Assembly: GCA_028583405.1 (NCBI GenBank)
Contig: CM053253.1
Location: forward strand, 9,478,441 to 9,542,440
Length of the DNA: 64,000 nucleotides
From: Pogonophryne albipinna
Lineage: Eukaryota > Chordata > Actinopteri > Perciformes > Artedidraconidae
Direction: 5' to 3'
Below are positions 15,518 through 29,900 of this stretch, one piece after another. The notes under the pieces are model-generated. The model saw only the letters and a list, made by a program, of their open reading frames with translations, had not been told where the DNA came from and ran no database searches. Both the position numbers and the translations under genes were made by a program. Each line of letters opens with the position of its first letter. The first letter of the stretch is position 1.

Positions 15518-18500
15518 CTGAGGGAGAGGAGAAATGGTGATGAGAGGTCATTTATATCCATTTAAAAGACCTGATTCACCTGGAGGCTTCCGAAATGTAC
15601 TCTTCTGCAAGCTTTAGTTGTTATTAGGTTGTGGAACTTTCAAAAGCAAGTACTGCAGACGTATCTCCATCATTCACACAGTAACTATACAGTACACGTC
15701 ACTGCTAAACCACAAAAGTATATAAATATAAATGCTAAAAATGGTTGTTTACTTTCAGTTCCCCAAAATGGTTCATCGTTGTAGGGAAATTCTTACTTTA
15801 TTTCATCATCTTTAATTATATTCAAGCACTGTGAAGTGAACCTTAAAATGAGCAAAATGTGTTGAGAGAGTTACTAAATTATTTATAAATTATAATATTT
15901 TCTGTAAGGTTAGTAATGGTATTAGGGCTGCAGCCTGCGGGGTTAATACTTGTTAAGACTAAATTCTGGATTTGGTCTGTGTAATTTCATGCCACGTTTG
16001 CAGTAGATAGACCCGCTGCACCCCCCTAAGCTACATCAACAAATGTGAGCATTAGGGTTGTGACAGACACAGGGGCAATGGCTTTAAAGGATAGTTTTGC
16101 AACATTTTATTCCACCAACCTGGGTAAGGAGTGCCTCCATATGTGATAATCTCATAAAGTAGGACACCGAAAGACCAGACGTCCGACTTGTTGGAGAACT
16201 TCCCGTGGCTGATGGACTCTGGAGCGCTCCACTTGTAGGGAATCTTTTTGTCTTCTGTGATGTAGAAAGGCTCCTGGAGGACAAATGCTTTGTCTTAAAC
16301 AAACTGCCCGCTTGATTTGACTTCAGAAAAGACTCTTTATAACCTCCTCCTCCCTTACCTTGATCACTCTGGCCAGTCCAAAGTCGGCCACCTTACAGAT
16401 GTAGTCCTCCCCCACCAGGACATTTCGAGCCGCTAAATCTCTGTGGATGCTGTTCTTTTGCTCCAGGTACGACATCCCATCAGCCACCTGGGCTCCCATG
16501 TCAATGAGGGCCGCAAGGTCTTGATTATGCCCCTCTGGACCTGAAACAATAAAAAGAACAAATATAGTTTAAAACTAGGGCTGCACAATATTGCAAACAT
16601 TTTATTATTTTTCACCATAAATGTTGTATATTTAACATTAAATGCATCAATCTGGTGCACTTTGTTGGCACAGTTAAGATGCTACATCTAAATGCTAGAT
16701 GCTAAAGCTAAATCTTGGCACATTGTGTTTTTTCCTTTTGAATCAAGTAGCACATCACCGATATGCAGACAGGCATGACGGGTTTTAGGTAATTTGTTCT
16801 TATTTGCATATAAGCAAATAACAATGCCAATGCTGAAACACTTTCTAGTGCAGTGCGATAAAAACTTAGAAGCAATATGTCTTATAGAGTTAAAATAACC
16901 TTAAGGTGCATGTGCATTTTTTAAATCATATATTTATATAGTTATAGTTATACATTTAAATTTGAAATACTGAACATGTAGTTTATACCTACAACAACTT
17001 TCGAACCAGAAGAACAATCTTTAACCCCTTGACCTACTTTTCTTCCGTAAAGACAGAAGTATGAGCCACAGTGAGGGGTTTACCTCTGAGGAAGTTGAGC
17101 AGGCTGCCTTTCTCCATCAGCTCGGTGATGATGTAGTACGGAGCCGAGGCCGTGCAGGTGGCAAACAGAGAGATGAGGTGACGATGGCGGAGGCTTTTCA
17201 GGATCTGCACTTCCCTCTGAAACTCACGGTGGTTCAACTCAGAGTCTGGAGAGAGAAACAGGCCGACAGATGGAGAGAGAATTAAAAGCATGTGAAACAG
17301 AAAAGAGGAATAAAGAGAAAAGAGGAAGAGAAGGAAACCATGTTAACCATTGGACAAATATACCACACTTAAACCAATCTATGTTTGATGGTTTCCTGAT
17401 TTTATAGTCTTTCAAAAAAGATTATCATGAAGCACTGCTCTATTTGTATATCTTTGTATCTTCATCAAACCGAGTCCGACCCTTGTCAATTAACTACAGG
17501 GGTCCCTCAGGGCTCTGTTCTTGGTCCCCTCCTCTTCTCTCTGTACACAAACTCGCTCGGATCAGTCATTAGCCCGCATGGTTTTTCATACCACTGCTAC
17601 GCTGACGACACCCAATTCATTCTGTCCTTTCCCCGCTCAGAGACCTAGGTCGTCGCACGCATCTCTGCTTGTCTAGCTGACATCTCTCAGTGGATGTCTG
17701 TTTCCCACCTCAAGCTCAACCTTGACAAGACTGAACCCGATTTTCTTTCCCTGAAAAGATTGTCCCACTCTTGACCTAACAATCAACATCGGCCCCTCTG
17801 TTGTTTCCCCGACTCAGACTGCAAGGAATCTGGGTGTGACCCTAGATAACAAACTGTCCTTCACTGCAAACATCGCTGCTACAACCCGCTGTGAATGGAT
17901 CTGGCCCTTCCTACATCCAGGACATGGTTAAACTGTACACCCCAGCACGTGCACTCCGCTCTGCATCAGGCAAACGGCTCGCTGCACCCGCACTGCGAGG
18001 GGGACCCAAGTTCCCATCAGCAAAAACACGTCGGTTTGCTATCCTGGCTCCAAAATGGTGGAATGAGCTCCCCATTGACATCAGGACAGCAGAAAGCTTA
18101 CACATCTTCCGGCGCAGACTGAAAACTCATCTCTTTCGACTCCACTTCGAGCGATACATTTGCTAACAAAGCACTTATATTAAAGGACTGGCTTATCTAA
18201 AGCCAGTTGAGTAGCACTTGAAATGTTTTGGCTCTATGAAACCTGATGTACTTATATGATTCTGTTTTCTTCAAGTTTGTATCTTCTTGGTCGAATGCAC
18301 TTATTGTAAGTCGCTTTGGATAAAAGCGTCGGCTAAATGCAATGTAATGTAATGTAATAACCATGTTAGCTGGTAATTAAACAATGTATTGAACTGTAAA
18401 TATATATATTGATTTCCTTGTGTTAAAAGAGCGGCAAAAAGAATCTAAATCTTCTCAGCTAATTGCATATTTATTATTCTTGTATGTTATAGTAACTTTT

Positions 18501-21500
18501 CTTGATTTTGCTTGTTTTAAGAAGAGGCCAGAAACTCTAAAAGCCAAACCGAATAGTTTCAAAGCAGCGCACACCAGTTTCCCGATCTGTGTAGTCACTA
18601 TAATAAATTCGACCATCCCTATCAAAAACAATTGTGAAGCTAGCAACACAGAATGGTTTAGAAACAGACAGTTAGAATAAAAGAAAGTCAAAATATGGAG
18701 CCACTGAAGAAGATGTAGACAGCTGTTATTTAAAATGCAAGTCAACACAACAACATGAAAAATACTTCTCCAGTAAAAGCTCACTGTACCTTATGACAGA
18801 TACATATTAGAATAAATCCAACTGTTTTGCATAAATATTGTGGTAGCGGTGTGGTTAAAAGAAACACTTTCATGACTCAATCTGCCCTAAAATGATTGCA
18901 AGAGCAAAAGCCGCTCATCTATATTTCATCAGCTGTTTCACTCTGTAAAGCTGTTTTTACATCTGCCTCAAGCCTCAAGATTATTGCAACAACCATAAAA
19001 AAACATATCAGCCGCTGCTAGTTCACATATTCCTTCTTTCTATTATCTAACGTTGTGTTAAAGATTAATCAATGACTGCAGGGGTTCTCCACCTTTTGTA
19101 AGCAGCATCTTCTGATTAAAAGATTTCTGAGGAAAATGTTCCCAATTTCCCAAACGAGTGGAAATAACAAAACAGTCAAAAAAAGGCAAAATAATAAAGT
19201 GGGCTGTAAATATGTGTTTTGTCACGGTAATGGCCAAAATGTGATGTATTCAGGGTCAGATTTCCTCACCACAGGGCTCAATTCAATTAAAAACTGACAG
19301 AAAACAGGACATATTCGGCATTCATTCATGATGGCGTCGCGTGCAGACGCAGCGGCTTGGCTCTCTCTCTATTACTATTTAGTCATACTTATGGCTACTT
19401 TACTAATATACATTTAGACTGTAAGTGTAAATATGCACATTGAGTTTTATCTCGTTGCACTGTCATCGCTACTACCTCTGCTTTTACCACTCTTATTTAT
19501 TTATTGTGTCTATTTTATTACTGCAGTGAGAGTTGCCAAAGGAATTTCGTTTGTACTTTGTATGATGACAATAAAGATATATTCTATTCCATATACACAG
19601 ACAGACATTAACAAGCAAAGAAGCTTTTTAAGACTTTGTTGATGTGATGATATTCAAACAAAAAGGTAATCGAAACAATGCATTATAATTTAAAGTGTTC
19701 TTATTTTTATGAACTATTGAGCACATTTAGATATACAAATAAATAGCTTTGTTAATTACCAAAACAGTTATATTTGTATTTAACAATTAGTGAGGACCAC
19801 CACTGTGTTGGCAGGAAAGTCATTTATCAAGTAAAAATGTCTAAAATCTACTTTTTTTTGTAAAGCCTCTACTTCATTTTAATGGTAATTCAGCCAATGA
19901 TGTTACAACTTGTTGTTGACCTTACATTCTCTTCACTAGAACGATGCACAACGATGATTAGTAAATATTACGTTTTATTACATTAGTTATCTGTGTCATA
20001 AACAATTGATCGGAAATATGACCTAGAATCATTTACAATAAACTGGCCTGGGTTTCAGTCTAAAGGTATGTTTAGACAGTGATTCATGGAAATAAGAAGA
20101 TAGTTGAGTCTCTACTTCCTGTTTGGAGGAGTTTTACGGTATTGCTGAACAATGAGTCATCAGGTCAACCAATGAGAGAGCTGCCTGACAGACTGAAGTA
20201 TGAGTGGCTTTGCTTCACGCCTCATAATGGTCTCACTGACTTCTCTAACAGCGGAGTAGGAAGTTTTGAGATCCTTCCCTTAGTAGAAGTAGGCTACTAA
20301 TATCACACTTAAAAAAGTGCATTCACAATGTTATTTATGTAAAAGTATGTAAGTATAATCAGGAAATCGTACCTAAGGCATTAAACGTAAGAGTTCTTAA
20401 TGCAGAAAAAGGTGTGGCTATTCCAGTATATAAGTGGATTACTAATTACTCCATAAATAAATCAGATTCACCATGTTGTCAAGAAGAATTGAAACCATTG
20501 AAACCATTTTTCTTTCATGACAACTCTGCTCTTATAGTCAAACTCCTCATATATATTTAACATCCTTTTAACTATCAGATACATGTAGTGGAGTAAAAAG
20601 TAAAATATTTCCCTCTGAAATGTGGTAGAGTAGAGATAGAAAGAAGCATGAAAAAAAATACTCAAGAAAAGTACAAGAACATAACCAATAGTACGTGAAT
20701 ACAGTACTTGAGTAAATGGAATTAGTTTAATTCCACCTCAGCTTTCTACAGGTGTTTGTTACAACGACGTGTATTGTGACTATTTAAACAATAGTGATAC
20801 GTTGGTGGTACATACTTTGAGCCAAAAGATGATGAAAATCTACTCAACCAGGAAACATAATGTTACTCATCGTTGCACAACAAAGCAGCAGTTATATGTT
20901 CAGTAAATCAGAGTGTCACTTTAGCTTGAAGAGCCAGTTGCAATTTACAGCTGAGAGGCGTCCGAGGATTACCGTGAAGATCTAACTACATACTTCTTAT
21001 GTCTATCATCAGTTTCTCTCAAATGTGGTCCAACATGTTATCCACAATGTATACTTTTATTTTTGCACAACACTGTTAAGAAAACCAAAGCTGTGTACTC
21101 AAGAACTATATTTAGGTTCAATCTTGAGGACGATTTTTTCAAATGTTCTGCTCCTTTGTACTTCTAGTCCATTACATTCAAGAGCGAAATATTGTACTGC
21201 ATTTTATTTGATATCTTTACTTTGCAGATTTAAATTTTATAAGAGAAGGAAAAGCAAAAATAATTTCACATTTGAGAAGCTAGAAACAACGAGGAAATGC
21301 CACTTTTGTGTCAAAGTTACTGAAATGAATCATCAATATGAATCAACGTGACTTATTGTTCCGATTTACTCAGATTACTTTGATTCAAGAGAATTTAAAG
21401 AAGTCAAATGTATTGTGTCCGTATTTCTTTAAAGCCTCTAATTCTTTCTTTAGGATTAAGCCTTTACATACCCATAACATCTGAATGTATCAAAACATTT

Positions 21501-23934
21501 AAATAACTATACAAATAAATAATGACAGGGTCAACAAACTATTTAATTGTGAACAGTCACATTAAAGTGCTTTCACCATATATCCGATTCTTTCTAACCC
21601 ATTTTTAGACAGTTTTCACTTTTTTCTCAGCCTAGATTAGCAAAATATTGCATGTTAAAGGAGCTCAAATAAACATTTCTGTATTTAAAACTTTTTCAAG
21701 CCGTTCCGTTTGGTTTTTGAAGAGCTTAGAACCTAAACAACTCCTCATGTTCATAAATATATTAAATCGAGCTTTAAGAGAGAGGAACAAATACCGCTTT
21801 TGAGGATCTTGATGGCGACATTGATGTGGTTTTTCCAGCGCCCCCGGTAGACGTCAGCGAAGTATCCGCTGCCCAGCTCCTCCAACAGCGTGAACTCGTC
21901 TTTCGGGAGCTCCCACTCGTCCACCGTAAAGTGACTCAGATCTGTGGTAGGAGGCTTTTTCTGATGAGGGAAACACACGTGCACACAATTGTTGGTCATA
22001 AAGGGACATCAATACAGATTAGAAATGCTAGACAATGCATGAAAGCTAAAGTTTAAAGTATATTAGATCTGTTTCAATCTATCATTCAATATCAGAATCA
22101 CTGCATGGAAATGTGAAATATGTAAACGTACGGTATATCTCTAACGTTTGGAGCTGCAACTGTGTTTTCTTTTTGGACAATCACTTTCTGTACTAATTGT
22201 TTGGTCTTTAAAATGTAATAAAATAGTGAAATATGATCCAATTAATTTCTGTTAAGTTATCCAATGTCTTATTTTGTCTAACTTGCCGTCAGAAACCAAC
22301 ATTTATTTAGTTTATTATCATGTTGGACAAAAGCAACAAGTAAATCCTCCGACTCATAGCTTCTGATACACAATGTGTTAACAATGCACCTTCATGGCAG
22401 GATAGGTCTATTTTTCCAAGTCTGTTTTAAAACAGGACAGGTCTTTATTTTTACATTATGAATGTAAACAAAGAGTGATTCTGTGCTGAGAATATCCATC
22501 ACTAAGATTTCTATAGAGCTTTAATCGATTTGAAAATTCCTGCTGAGGGGTCGCGAGTTATTAACTAAAGCATTATACTTCAAGGTCCTCTTTATTATGA
22601 GTATTTCCATTCACTGCTACTTATACCCTTTACTCATTACATTTGAAAAATGTTGCATTTGTCATGAGTACTTTGACTTTTGTTAATTTAGTTGTATTTT
22701 GATGCTTATATGTTTGTTCTTTCACTTCCTTATAACAGTGCATTTCTAACTGAGTTTGACATATCTCTGGGACTTAATGTTGCATTTTTATTTTGAAGCA
22801 TTATAGTTGGCTTCCTGCCAACTTCTGCAAATTTGTTGCATGATTTCCTTTTGTGAATTTCGCATTGAGGCTCGATTGCAACAACATAACACACCTCCAC
22901 TCAAAAGAAGTACAACAGCTGTACTTAAGTTTGAACTGTGTCCACACTTCTTGTTTTCTCATATGCAGAAGAAAAAAGGAACAATAAAGATAGAGAGATA
23001 GCCTCCTACCCTCTTGCAGGGGTTTCCCAGCGTGCCGGTGTTGGTCAGTTCGTTGGCGCAGTAGTGCTCCACCAAGTCGATCAGGGAGGTGACCTGGTGG
23101 TTGTGCTCTATGTAGAAATTAGTGTCATTTGCTGTGTGCACCTTGAAATGCTTCACCCGAACGCTCACTTTCACTGCAGAAAGATTCACAGACATACAGA
23201 CAGTCAGAGAAAAGCAGAGGTCATTAGAAAAGTACAACACAAAGACCTTAGCCTCACTTACATTTTCCTCACTTGGATTTATCTTAATATTGGTTAATAG
23301 ATCTATAAGCAAGCCCGCCTTAACCTGCCATCAGGCCCTGGGGCTGGTTTTGTAGGCCCCCTATATAAACAACAAATCAAAGTCATTTATAGCCTCGGCA
23401 GGCTCTGTGATCGCACTTCTTCACTCTGCTCTACGCGCGCCTGGTCCTCTCCTCCAGATGAGTGACGTATCGGGCCTCCCTCATGTATTTATCCGGTTGC
23501 CGTTGGCTCCCCTCCACGTAGCAAGTCCTCGTCGTCCTCTCCATCTCCTCCAACAGATAATTTCCCTCCTGTCTGTATTTCCTCTCCCGCTAAGCTTCGG
23601 CATTTTTTGTAATAGCTGCTTGTCTCGAAACTCCTTTTCCCTCAACAATTTCCTTTTCCGAGCGCCACTCTCAAACTTTTTCTTCTCCGACATTTTCTCC
23701 TAAACAACCTTCATCTGTCACTCAATCACTCGCAATTTGGTCAAAAAGTCACATGTGAAACATATTCTCATTCTGATTGGCTGTTAAGTGGTGCACACTG
23801 ACTGTTTCGGAGTCGTCATTTTTGAGAAAAATCTCTGGAATCCATCGATCTGATTGATTAGCGGAGCAAATGATCAAAATACTACGGAGGGAAGATATTT
23901 TCGTTTGGATTACTGGTCTGGGGGAAGCTCACGA

Positions 23935-23965
<31 letters not shown>

Positions 23966-26900
23966 CGTGTGTGTGTTTGTGTATTTTTGCGTTTGTGTGT
24001 ATTGTGTTTGTTTCCCGGGGAAAACAGTCACGAGAAACAACGGCTGTTGTTATGCCTGCTGTGACGTCAAGTTACTCCGTTCTCCGCTTGTAATTATGCC
24101 GAAGCTTCAAAGTTGTATTTATCATCTGAATTTGCCGAAACAAGTTTAATATTCTGAAAGCCAAGACTTTGTTTATTTGAAACCAGATGAAAACAAACTG
24201 TAACGGACCCTGCCGTGTTATCTATGATTACTATATGCCTTACATTCATAATTTCAGCGGAGGGAGGGGAACAGCAGAACAGCAGAGTGGTGAGGGAGAC
24301 CTGTCTTCTTCCCTTTACAAGCTTCAAAAATGTATTTATCGTGTGATTTTGGAAATAAAAGTTTCATATTCTGAAAGCCAAGACTTTGTTTATTTAACAT
24401 TTTAAAAAAACATCCGAAATAAAATAAAAATATTTGTAATTTAAAAAAACATTTTTTTTGTATTGGCCCCTGATCTCCGTAGGCCCCTGGGCTTCAGCCC
24501 AGGTCAGCCCGTGCATTAAGGCGGCCCTGTCTACAAGTACTAAGCTTCTTCAAAAAAAGCACCAAAACAGCATCTGAGATGTCTCACAAACATGTATCAC
24601 AGAACATCCTGGGAACTATTTTAGATTTTCAATGATTGGTCAGGGCATATACACATGCTGAAATGCTTCATAACAGGTACAAAAACAGAGTTTCCGCAAA
24701 AGATTTCAAAGAAATGTAAAATAGAAAGCAAGCTGATATTGTATTGCAGTTTCATTCCGAGTTGTGTGTTACAGGTTTGGCTGTTGTAGCTCTGGTAGAA
24801 AGTGTTGTAGGTCATGTTGAAAGGTACGAATTAGTACCCTGCATGATATGAAGGAAAAAAATAAATACTGACATTTTCTGTGGTTACGGTTGTGCTGTTG
24901 CTCTTTGAAAGGTCATCAGTGAAGGTAATATACGGACGGGAATTTAGCAGGAAGGAAGAAAATACAGTCAGAGGTATAATGTGACTGAGCTTTGTCAATT
25001 CTGGCAGGGTTCACATTTATTTTACATACTTGTATGTACGTGTTCGTGTAAAAGAGCATACTGGTGCACTTGAGATTAGTGTTTTTTCATTCATGTGCTG
25101 CTAGTGTCACGTGTAATTTTTCCAGAAGATATATTTATTTATCTATAAACAATAAACATGAATTAGACAGTATTTGATTCAGTATGTGTAAAACTCTTAT
25201 CTTAGGTTGCTAGTTCTTTCCTTCACAAACTACCACATCCTAAGGCAGAGTGCTATCATTATATTTTACACATTTCAGAATCTTTACAGCAATCCAACAG
25301 CAAAGTGACAGTGAAGATGAAAGACAAAAATAAAATAAGTAGGCTTGGGTATTATTAAATCATAAAGGCAAACACACTTGTAATACAATAAAATAAGTAG
25401 CAGCAAAATAAAGTAAGTGAACAAGAGGCCAGTAACAATATTAAATAGTAAGTGATATTGCACAAAAGCAGTTTTTATCTCACTCTCGTTTTTCTAAACT
25501 GAAGCGAAACTCTCTCCTTCCTCACTCGATTTTAAAGATCCCATGTCATGCTTTTCCAGTTATTACCCATCCCAGGGTTTCCCACACATAGACTATACTT
25601 GGGCGGGCCGCCCAGGTATATTAACGGGCGCCCAAGTATATTTCCCGACCCATTTAGTGTATTTTTTTTTTTTATTATTATTTTTTTTTAATAATTTTTT
25701 GTATTCGTCCGTGACCACGACGCCATCTGCGATCGATTAACTTGTGGACAATGATCCCTCGCTCCCTTGCTCTGATCTCGCCTCCTTCTGGCCTGTTAAG
25801 TGGCCTGCCTCACACAGGGTGACTGGCTGTCCACATGATGTGGCCTGCCGACATGGCCACTGTCATACAGATCATAAATCAAAGCCCTTGATTGGTCTCT
25901 GTGTGTCATTCAAGCTCGGGATAACCTCAGCTCAGGTGAGGTAAAGGACTCTCTGAGTGTTTAGATTGTTAACTTAGTCTAAGTTCTCAGTGGGTCTCAA
26001 ACGGTGTGGTCACCATTTATGTAAACACATATTTCCATTTGAGAGGGAAGTGATTGGTCTAATGGATAGTGAGGTGGGCTGAAGATCGGAAGGCTGTGAG
26101 TTCAAATCCCGCCAGGAACACCACCACTAGTGTGCCCTTGAGTAAGGCATGCCCCTGGACCCCCCTAGAGGATTTGAGGTCGACCCCCACTAAAAATCAC
26201 ATGGATAGGTTCCTAAATACATTTATAAATACATTTATTTTTTTAAATAGTAACTCATTTCCATATGTTCATGTGTGGGTAGTAGATTTAAACTATAGGG
26301 CTATCATTATGGGCCCTGCCTGTACCTGTTCGCTCTGCCATCGCGTGAAGTGTCTGCTAACAAGCGACCAACAGAAAGGTTAATGTTAATGTTGTTGCAC
26401 GTCACCTCAACCCCCCCCCGCTACCACCACCCCCCCAAGTATATTTCAGATCTGTGGGAAACACTGGCAGTTAATGGACCAGCACCAGAGGCGTTCCCAT
26501 AAACACAGGCGTTGGAGCTGTTCTTCATGAAATCCAAGAAGGATGAAGTGCTCTGACAAACAGTGCCATCTTTGCGCAAAATGATTATGCAGGAATGAAA
26601 AGTCAATAAATAAACATGTTGTTAAAACTTTTTTTTTTCTTCTCCGCGCTAGTGGCACGACACATATCTCGTTCCCATTTCGCCACTCTCCTTCTTGTCT
26701 CACCTGACAGAACATATCCCACGTGGTCTTTCTCGCTGTGCCGGATGAGGAAAGCTCCCGAGTCATTTCCTGTTCCCATCAGGTGGCTCTGGGCCTCAAT
26801 GCGGTTCATTGTCCCGAAAAACCACCTGGATCGTGACAGAAAGAAAGCCATGAATACAAGTCAAAAATAGGAAGTGATCATCAAATTGTAACTCTTTGAT

Positions 26901-29900
26901 TATCATAAATAAAATAATGGTTGCATGTCCATCCATACAAGTAAAAAGAGATTTAAAAATGAAATAAATTCAACATTAAATGATAATAAACACATAATCA
27001 CAGTTTTAAACATATTAAAACCAGCAACTCTGTAATTTAGTTTTAGACCACAGCAGCTGTGGACATGTGGGAAAAACTCAAAGTACTCAAAACTCAAAGT
27101 ACACACTTCCACTTTGAAGCAATAAACAGAGAGATAGAGACAAAACAAGAAGTGGTGAGGCTTCACTGCTTAGACTAGACACTGACATTATGAAAGGTGT
27201 TATTGACATGCTCACAGTGTGACTCACAACACAGGGTCAGTGGCGGAGCTGGGGGGTGGCTGGGGGTGGCCGTGGCCACCCCCAGCTGAATCCTGGCCAC
27301 CCCAAACACTCTCACCACGGGGGCCCAAACTATTTTAGAACATTAAGATAAAAATGTTTAAGTAACCTTTCATCATTCATCAAGAATTAACATTAATAGG
27401 ACGTTATATCGATAATGTAAAGTACTCACTAAACTTACAATTCATTTAACTTATTTTCTTCCAAAAGTTAATTATCCAAAGCCTCTGTACACCCCGTTCT
27501 ATTTACATGTAATGGTTTGGTCCTGCCTCCAAACGCGGTGCAGCACCTCCGGCACTTTCTAGCAGACACTAGTGTGAGCATGTGAGGAGCAGGGATGCTA
27601 GTACTTACGTGTGTAGTACCATGTCTCAACGACTCACAAAGTCAGGCTTTCAAAAGAGAAAAGAAAGGAGAGAAAAACAAGAGAGAGAGACTAAAGGGCG
27701 ACAGTATGTCACCCAGTTTTTCAAAAGAAAAGGTGGGTGTGGTCCATGAGTGGTGGAATTATGTCTGTTAGCTAAGCTTAGTCCATTGTAAATAATAATT
27801 GTGATGTTTTCTTTTACTAAGCTGACATTAAGTACTGTTAATATCTATACAGGTTTTTAATTGCACTGCTCTTTTAGCTGACATTTAACAAATACAGGTA
27901 GACTATTAGCAGCTATTCATACTAAATCAGTTGTCCTGGCTGAACCTGAACCAGCTTTTCTCCCAACTGAAGGAGGTGAGCAGCATTGTGTTGAATGCCA
28001 TGCCACTTAACATATCTGAAGGGAGACTGGAATACAAAATATATATATATATCAAAACAAAAAGCTAGCATCTAATTTCAATTACACATTTCAAACACAG
28101 TATTTTCCCACATATTTAAGTTATATTTATTTGGATTTATGCATTCATGTTGAGAATGTTCCATTCAAAAATGTTATTATTAAAAATGCATTTACACCAT
28201 AAAAGATGACTATTGAGATCTATTGTCAGGAATGTTAGTCTTATATCAAATAGTGAGGTGACGTGACGTGCAACAACATTAACCTTTCTGTTGGTCGCTT
28301 GTTAGCAGACCCTTCACGCCATGGCAGAGCGAACAGGTACAGGCAGGGCCCATAGTGATAGCCCTATAGTTTAAATCTACTACCCACAAATAAACATATG
28401 GACATGGGTTACTATTTAAAAAAAAATGGTAAATGTATTTAGGAACCTATCAATGTGATTTAAAGTGGGGGTGGACCTCAAATCGTCCAGGGGGGTCCGA
28501 GGGCATGCTCCCCCGGTAAGATTTTTTTTTAAATGCATCAATCTGGTGCATTTTGAGGGGAAAATAAAGAGACTAGATCTATGGAAACACCTATATGAAA
28601 CAGAACTGTATACATTTCAATAATCATAAAATCATGGCCATAACCAATAACATACCATTTCCAATATGAAAAAAACACTGAAACTTGTTTATTTATTTTT
28701 GGTTTATTTATAGTTGTAAGTGTGTCTGTGCTCCTGAACCAGCCTCTCCTGTCTCCCTCCTGTCTCCCCTGCTCCTCTTTGAGGCAGCAGCAAAGACTAG
28801 TTTTAGCTCTCAACAAGTTTTAAAAGTGTATCTTACCTTTTTTCACCTAGTTAACTTTTTATTTTTTATTCATGCATATTTTACTAATCACTACCCTCTC
28901 AAATGGAAATATGTGTTTACATAGATGGTGACCACACCGTTTGAGACCCACAGAGAACTTAGACTAAGTTAACTATCTAAACACTCAGAGAGTCCTTTAC
29001 CTCACCTGAGCTGAGGTTATCCCGAGCTTGAATGACACACAGAGACCAATCAACGCCTTTGATTTATGATCTGTATGACTGTGGCCATGTCGGGAGGCCA
29101 CATCATGTAGACAGCCAGTCACCCTATGTGAGGCAGGCCACTTAACAGGCCAGGCCATCAGGAAACCCCCCGGTCCTCCCGATGGCCAGTCCGGGACTGG
29201 GTACAGGAGGCATAGAGCGAGGGATCATTGTCCACAAGTTAATCGATCGCAGATGGTGTCGTGGTCACGGACGAAAACAAATATATATATATATTATTAT
29301 TAAGAAAAAATCTAAATGGGTCGCGAAATATACTTGGGCGGCCGTTAATATACCTGGGCGGCCCACCCAAGTATAGTCTATGTGTGGGAAACCCTGTATA
29401 CCATGTGTCAACGACTTACAAAGTCAGGCTTTCAAAAGAGAAAAGAAAGGAGAGAAAAACAAGAGAGAGGGACTAAAGGGCGACACCCAGTTTTTCAAAA
29501 GAAAAGGTGGGTGTGGTCCATGAGTGGTGGAATTGTGTCTGTTAGCTAAGCTTAGTCCATTGTAAATAATAATTGTTATGTTTTTTTTTACTAAGCTGAC
29601 ATTAAGTACTGTTAATATCTATACAGGTTTTTAATTGCACTGGTCTTTTAGCTGACATTTAAGAAATGCAGGTAGATTTTTAGCAGCTATTCATACTAAA
29701 TCAGTTGTCCCTCCCCCTGGTGCCAGGACCAACAGATCCATCTCTAGGCTCAGCAGCCCTGTACCCCCATAAGGCTGAACCTGAACCAGCTTTTCTCCCA
29801 ACTGAAGGAGGTGAGCAGCATTGTGTTGAATGCCATGCCACTTAACATATCTGAAGGGAGACTGGAATACAAAATATATATATATATCAAAACAAAAAGC

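Larger units (their letters stand above)
17246..21794 (-). other. ptk6 intron 4
   Basis: Holds an L2 fragment (17471-18357), a short retroelement-like copy (about 19328-19592) and a hAT-like end (about 20590-20745). The rest is AT-rich with nothing recognisable. Confidence 0.7.

Noticed and set aside
26051..26150. Functional tRNA gene
   Set aside because: A and B boxes are present but no full clover-leaf or discriminator; the following sequence is a SINE body.
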